A stretch of 9,722 bases of DNA from Bacillota bacterium. Its GTDB lineage: Bacteria > Bacillota > Bacilli > Bacillales_B > DSM-18226. This document shows positions 6,995 to 9,722 of the stretch, one piece after another. The stretch's first letter is position 1; every line of letters begins with the position of its first letter. A model generated the notes under the pieces. It saw only the letters and a program-made list of their open reading frames with translations. It was not told the origin of the DNA and searched no databases. The DNA is taken from positions 1 to 9,722 of the forward strand of contig JAUZQA010000109.1 of the NCBI GenBank assembly GCA_030705665.1. The letters run 5' to 3'. Both the position numbers and the translations under genes were made by a program.

Positions 6995-7510
6995 AGAAGA
7001 ATTATTTTCGTCAAAAAACTTTGCAAGTCCCGCGAGCCGAGGATCAATTCTTTTTGATTTGTCCTCCTCACGAATGACCTCCCAATCTTTCCCGGATTGT
7101 GGGGCAGCATCTTTGCTGTGGTCATCCTCGCAAAACACCTGCATTGGCACCTCAAGCAAAAGTATTTCTCTAATGACTGGCATTAGATCAATCACATCAC
7201 CCTTAACTTGATATGCCTCTTCATCAGATTCAAAGCCTGATGCTTGCAAGAGAAAAGTTTCAGTTGTTTCGACATTAATTGGAAGTTTAACATCCACTAA
7301 AGTTCGAGAACAAGGAAGGATTAAATGACCTTCTATTTTTAAATGGAACGTCACTTTTGTTGAACCAATATCTGCCCGTCCCGTTATATGAATTGGCGAT
7401 ACATCACGAATAGTTGGATCATCTTGTTTGATCTCATCTACCCGAATGGTTTCATCAATCGGAAAATCCTTGTTTCGATATTTTTGTAATTGGTTTAATG
7501 TCCACTTCAA
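6983..7510 (-). CDS. ylbN: YceD/DUF177 family protein YlbN
   Basis: This DUF177 protein is related to E. coli YceD and is linked in bacteria and plastids to large-subunit (23S) rRNA accumulation. The 175-residue product has the family's paired-cysteine region: GHLILPCSRTL (about 61-71, C67) and the later VPMQVFCED (C127). The acidic block DVIDLMPVIREILLLEVPM is at 105-123, and the C-terminal signature DPRLAGLAKFF is at 156-166. The GTG at 7519 lies inside the GAGGTGAT Shine-Dalgarno, so the start is taken as TTG at 7510, eight bases downstream of GAGG. This gives the family N terminus MKWTLNQLQKY. It is transcribed with rpmF from a perfect sigma-A promoter. Confidence 0.92.
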   Translation of the reverse strand: MKWTLNQLQKYRNKDFPIDETIRVDEIKQDDPTIRDVSPIHITGRADIGSTKVTFHLKIEGHLILPCSRTLVDVKLPINVETTETFLLQASGFESDEEAYQVKGDVIDLMPVIREILLLEVPMQVFCEDDHSKDAAPQSGKDWEVIREEDKSKRIDPRLAGLAKFFDENNSSTDS

Positions 7511-7537
7511 TTGAATCACCTCAAGGCAACAAAGGTA

Positions 7538-7566
7538 ATTATAGCCTCCTATAATATATTTGTCAA
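7538..7566 (-). promoter_or_regulatory. Consensus sigma-A promoter of ylbN-rpmF
   Basis: On the minus strand TTGACA (7561-7566) and TATAAT (7538-7543) are both perfect and exactly 17 bases apart, as expected for a strongly expressed ribosomal operon. Transcription should start near 7531, leaving a leader of about 20 bases. An 18-base inverted repeat, ATTATAG-N4-CTATAAT (7538-7555), overlaps the -10. Confidence 0.92.
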
Positions 7567-7672
7567 TGTATTTTCTTTACACCATATCGAATGAATATTT
7601 TACAGCTGAGAGAGGTTTTCTTCCTTACTAGCATATCCATATCTGTAAAAGCCAACCCTTTCATTGTAAGCA

Positions 7673-7727
7673 ATTTGCCCATTTATTAAAAAGATAAGCT
7701 CTTTCCCATCCTATTTGACATAGCTTA
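7673..7727 (+). promoter_or_regulatory. Possible SigK-type promoter with GerE-like box
   Basis: CATAGCTTA at 7719-7727 fits the late-sporulation -10 pattern CATAnnnTA, with no good -35 about 16 bases upstream. At 7673-7684 the minus strand reads AAATGGGCAAAT, close to the GerE consensus RWWTRGGYNNYY (one mismatch), where an activator could compensate for the weak -35. A perfect TTGACA at 7715-7720 is also present, but any -10 for it would put the start inside the ribosome binding site. This is pattern matching only. Confidence 0.35.
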
Positions 7728-7757
7728 TAAGGAAAATAGAAAAAAGAGGTGAACAAA

Positions 7758-7970
7758 ATGTCCTATTCACAACCGTTAGGAGTCCCTGGTATGGGTATGG
7801 GAGGACACGTTGGCGTAGGTATGCCATACCATCACGGTGGTTTTTATGGCGGAGGATATCATGATTGGCATCACCATCATGGATACCCATACTATCATCA
7901 TCCATATCAAAGTTTCTACTATCCATACCACCACCATCATCATCATGGCTGGTACGGCCACCAATTCTAA
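7758..7970 (+). CDS. Small His/Gly/Tyr-rich protein, possibly spore-coat associated
   Basis: I do not recognise a family for this 70-residue protein. The composition is extreme: 17 His, 15 Gly and 12 Tyr, with a Gly/Met-rich N-terminal third and His runs at 38-41 and 58-63. It has two Trp, one acidic residue (D36), and no Lys, Arg, Glu or Cys. There is no signal peptide or membrane segment. The start at 7758 follows AGAGGTG with a 6-base spacer. The GTG at 7749 overlaps that Shine-Dalgarno. It has its own upstream region and a terminator directly after the stop, supporting a real gene. Low-complexity His/Gly/Tyr proteins are common in Bacillus spore coats, and the upstream region looks sporulation-like. 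Coat location and metal binding are inference. Confidence 0.75.
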   Translation: MSYSQPLGVPGMGMGGHVGVGMPYHHGGFYGGGYHDWHHHHGYPYYHHPYQSFYYPYHHHHHHGWYGHQF

Positions 7971-7977
7971 TGAAAGC

Positions 7978-8011
7978 AAAGGGCTGGCTCATCTGATTGG
8001 GCTGGCTTTTT
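7978..8011 (+). terminator. Terminator with wobble-rich stem after the His-rich gene
   Basis: The sequence looks like a direct repeat of GGGCTGGCT. As RNA, AAAGGGCUGGCUCA (7978-7991) pairs over 14 positions with UGGGCUGGCUUUUU (7998-8011) through several G-U pairs, around a 6-base loop and ending in a U run. It starts eight bases after the stop codon and insulates tmcAL. Confidence 0.72.
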
Positions 8012-8033
8012 ATGATTAAAAAATTAGAAATAT

Positions 8034-8042
8034 TGTTATAAT
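8034..8042 (+). promoter_or_regulatory. Extended -10 promoter of tmcAL
   Basis: TGTTATAAT combines an extended -10 TGn with a perfect TATAAT (8037-8042). No convincing -35 is seen. Transcription would start near 8049, about 30 bases before the tmcAL ATG and just after the preceding terminator. Confidence 0.6.
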
Positions 8043-8079
8043 GGTTTATAATTCTATATTGTTCAAAAGGAGTAAATGA

Positions 8080-9291
8080 ATGAAAGCTGTTGGCTTAGTC
8101 GTTGAATATAACCCTTTCCATAATGGACATGCCCATCATTTAAACTCAGCCAAAGAGTTATCAAATGCCGATATCGTCATAGCCGTCATGAGCGGAAACT
8201 TTCTGCAAAGAGGGGAGCCCGCACTGCTTTCTAAATGGTATCGGGCAAATATGGCCTTGCAGGCTGGCGTAGACCTTGTTTTTGAACTTCCCTACATATT
8301 CGCCACACAAAAGGCTGAAACCTTTGCAAATGGTGCTGTTTCTATATTGGATGCTGCAGGTTGTGATTTTCTATGTTTTGGAAGTGAGAATGGAGATATT
8401 CATGATTTTTACAAAACATTGGAATTCATGGAAGAACGAAACGAAACCTATCAGGAAAATATTAAAAAATATATTAAAACAGGGGTTAGCTACCCTAAAG
8501 CACAAGCATTGTCTTTTGGGGAACTCAAATCTCCCCAGGGCCTTGTAGATTTATCAAAACCCAACAATATTCTTGGCTACCATTATCTAAAAGCGATCCA
8601 CAGCCAAAAAAGCTCCATGGCAGCTTTAACAGTAAAAAGAAAAAATGCAGATTATCATGATGAACACTTTGCATCTGAACGGATTGCAAGTGCAACAAGT
8701 ATTCGAAAAGCCTTGTTTTCAACCAATGAGCAGGAAATAGGAATTGATCCATTTATTCCGCCGACAACAAACGATTTACTGACTGATTATTACCGTCAGT
8801 TCGGGGTCTTGCATCAATGGGAAAATTACTATCCTTACTTACAATTTCTACTCCTTCAGGCCAAACCAAATGAACTAAAGGAAATATATGAGGTTGAAGA
8901 GGGGATTGAAAACAGGCTGATAAAAGCAGCAATGGAATCCATAAGTTATCAAGAATTTATGGAAAAAGTAAAAACGAAACGTTATACATGGACAAGGCTC
9001 CAGAGAATGTGTCTTCATATTTTAACCAACACCAAGAAAAAACAAATGGCTTTTGCTGAGCAGGCTTCTTATTTAAGATTATTAGGAATGACTGAGAACG
9101 GGAAAGAATATTTAAACAAAATGAAAGCACGTTTGGGATTGCCGCTTATTTCTAAGCTCTCATCCTATAAAAGCGAAGATATTCTGCCTGATATAAAGGC
9201 ATCCCGAATTTACGCTTGTGCCTTGCCTAATCATTTGAAAGTGAAAAGCTTTGAAGAAGAATTTAAACAGCCGCCTATTTATATAAGATAA
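8080..9291 (+). CDS. tmcAL: tRNA(Met) cytidine acetate ligase TmcAL
   Basis: TmcAL (YlbM) makes N4-acetylcytidine at the wobble position C34 of elongator tRNA-Met, using acetate and ATP through an acetyl-adenylate. The 403-residue product is close to the B. subtilis length (about 415). The nucleotidylyltransferase-like N terminus carries VVEYNPFHNGH with the HxGH motif at residues 14-17, then SGNFLQRGEPA (38-48) and FGSENGD (100-106). KPNNILGYHYLKA (160-172) and ASATSIRKAL (203-212) are further family blocks. The C-terminal half is the tRNA-binding part. The ATG at 8080 has AAGGAG at 8067-8072 with a 7-base spacer. It is on the strand opposite ylbN and ylbL, as in B. subtilis, and ends 18 bases before the palindromic repeat. 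Confidence 0.96.
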   Translation: MKAVGLVVEYNPFHNGHAHHLNSAKELSNADIVIAVMSGNFLQRGEPALLSKWYRANMALQAGVDLVFELPYIFATQKAETFANGAVSILDAAGCDFLCFGSENGDIHDFYKTLEFMEERNETYQENIKKYIKTGVSYPKAQALSFGELKSPQGLVDLSKPNNILGYHYLKAIHSQKSSMAALTVKRKNADYHDEHFASERIASATSIRKALFSTNEQEIGIDPFIPPTTNDLLTDYYRQFGVLHQWENYYPYLQFLLLQAKPNELKEIYEVEEGIENRLIKAAMESISYQEFMEKVKTKRYTWTRLQRMCLHILTNTKKKQMAFAEQASYLRLLGMTENGKEYLNKMKARLGLPLISKLSSYKSEDILPDIKASRIYACALPNHLKVKSFEEEFKQPPIYIR

Positions 9292-9309
9292 TGGCTATGT
9301 TAAATATGG

Positions 9310-9503
9310 CTGTTGATTTCCGCTCCAGACACTTGCTTTCCGCGGGCGTGTCGGGGAGCCTCCTCGGCGCTTTTGGCGCCTGTGGGGTCTCCCCAGCCCC
9401 GTACTCCCGCAGGACATTGAATAACATCTTCGAATCCGCCCACGCACGAAGGAAATGCGATAGCATTTTCGAGGAGTCAAGTGCCTTCCGCTCCAATCAA
9501 CAG
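9310..9503. repeat. GC-rich palindromic intergenic repeat (Bacillus type)
   Basis: This is a 194-base element bounded by the perfect inverted repeat CTGTTGATT (9310-9318) and AATCAACAG (9495-9503). Inside lie a symmetric 11/11-base gap and a second arm, CACTTG/CAAGTG (9330-9335 and 9478-9483). Both gaps carry the same-orientation motif TTCCGCTCCA (9318-9327, 9486-9495). Inner stems are CGGGG/CCCCG (9352-9356, 9397-9401), GGGGAG/CTCCCC (9353-9358, 9389-9394; these two compete), GGCGC/GCGCC (9366-9380) and AAATGC/GCATTT (9453-9468). I recall very similar intergenic sequences in many Bacillus genomes. It encodes no transposase and may be a non-autonomous mobile element or structured RNA. It could also help terminate the convergent genes. 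Confidence 0.85.
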
Positions 9504-9558
9504 GTTAAAAAATCACCAATATTCTTTAACATAGCTAAATAAATCCGAGGCTGTTTTT

Positions 9559-9722
9559 TTACTTTTGAGGCAGTTTTTTTAAATATGTAACGGCTTCATC
9601 AAATGTATCGACAGGGACAATTTTCATTTTTGTGCCAATTTCATGGGCAGCTTTTAAAGCATCCCGATAATTTGATTTTTTAGCACCATGCTCGTTAGGC
9701 GCAAGGAAAATTTCAGCTCCCG
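9559..9722 (-). CDS. ylbL: YlbL, PDZ/Lon (S16) family protein, C-terminal end (partial)
   Basis: The last 53 residues of a gene running into the window from its right edge, ending in TAA at 9559-9561. The visible part contains GAEIFLAPNEHG, a segment of the Lon-type S16 proteolytic domain after the catalytic lysine, and MKIVPVDTFDEAVTYLKKL, a typical YlbL C terminus. In B. subtilis YlbL is a membrane-anchored protein with PDZ and S16 protease domains, next to and convergent with ylbM (tmcAL). The catalytic Ser and Lys lie outside the window, so activity cannot be judged. No clear T-tailed hairpin follows on the minus strand; only the weak pair GTTAAA/TTTAAC (9504-9530) and the palindromic repeat lie beyond. 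Confidence 0.88.
   Translation of the reverse strand, partial: GAEIFLAPNEHGAKKSNYRDALKAAHEIGTKMKIVPVDTFDEAVTYLKKLPQK

Noticed and set aside
7915..7970. Six-His run read as an engineered affinity tag
   Set aside because: The run is internal, part of a His/Gly/Tyr-rich protein throughout, with mixed CAC/CAT codons and natural chromosomal flanks.
7711..8019. Met/Val-rich and Asp-rich frames opposite or overlapping the His-rich gene
   Set aside because: They are shadows of the CAT/CAC (His) codon runs; the complementary ATG/GTG repeats make open frames. None has a ribosome binding site.
9291..9542. Reading frames of 60-80 residues on both strands through the palindromic region
   Set aside because: They exist because the repeat is GC-rich and has few stops. 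They have no ribosome binding sites, overlap each other on both strands and start within or next to the tmcAL stop.
9504..9558. Direct repeat GAGGCTGTTTTTTT / GAGGCAGTTTTTTT and a GTTAAA/TTTAAC stem near the ylbL end as a terminator
   Set aside because: The first is not inverted and partly lies in coding sequence; the second is a weak A/T stem without a T tract in the right place.

Overview
The window is a chromosomal segment of a spore-forming Bacillaceae bacterium (Firmicutes, low GC). The gene order is that of the Bacillus subtilis ylb-yll region leading into the division and cell wall (dcw) cluster. Read on the minus strand, the order is ylbL (C-terminal end only), [tmcAL/ylbM on plus], ylbN, rpmF, an enoyl-CoA hydratase-like gene, a gerR/ylbO-type RsfA-family regulator, [ylbP on plus], panE, bshC, mraZ, rsmH and the first codons of ftsL. 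The gerR homologue and the bacillithiol gene bshC support a Bacillus-like host. The crotonase gene between rpmF and gerR is not part of the B. subtilis arrangement as I remember it, so this is probably another genus or species group of the family.

Region by region: 1-1530 holds the start of the dcw operon. An mraZ promoter and a run of GTGG boxes (the known MraZ operator pattern) precede mraZ, rsmH and the ftsL start. 1556-3228 is bshC with its own terminator. 3327-4226 is panE, divergent from ylbP (TTG start at 4566) across a 339-base promoter and leader region. A strong bidirectional terminator at 5053-5080 separates ylbP from the convergent gerR. 5844-6605 is the crotonase, and 6675-6707 is the terminator of the ylbN-rpmF operon. 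That operon is read from a perfect-consensus sigma-A promoter at 7538-7566. On the plus strand, 7758-7970 encodes a 70-residue His/Gly/Tyr-rich protein with its own terminator and a sporulation-like upstream region. It is followed by tmcAL (8080-9291). 9310-9503 is a GC-rich, palindromic intergenic repeat of a type I recall from many Bacillus genomes. It sits between the convergent tmcAL and ylbL.

The genes are mostly housekeeping: division control and 16S rRNA methylation (mraZ, rsmH, ftsL), thiol and coenzyme A supply (bshC, panE), ribosome assembly (ylbN, rpmF), tRNA modification (tmcAL) and sporulation regulation (gerR homologue). The parts most worth a second look are the His-rich small gene with a possible SigK/GerE control region, the crotonase lacking both canonical catalytic glutamates, the MraZ box layout, and the palindromic repeat. 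Several start codons that look natural from ORF length are wrong. Shine-Dalgarno positions place three genes on TTG starts and shorten several others. I see no tRNA, rRNA, CRISPR array, prophage or insertion-sequence transposase.
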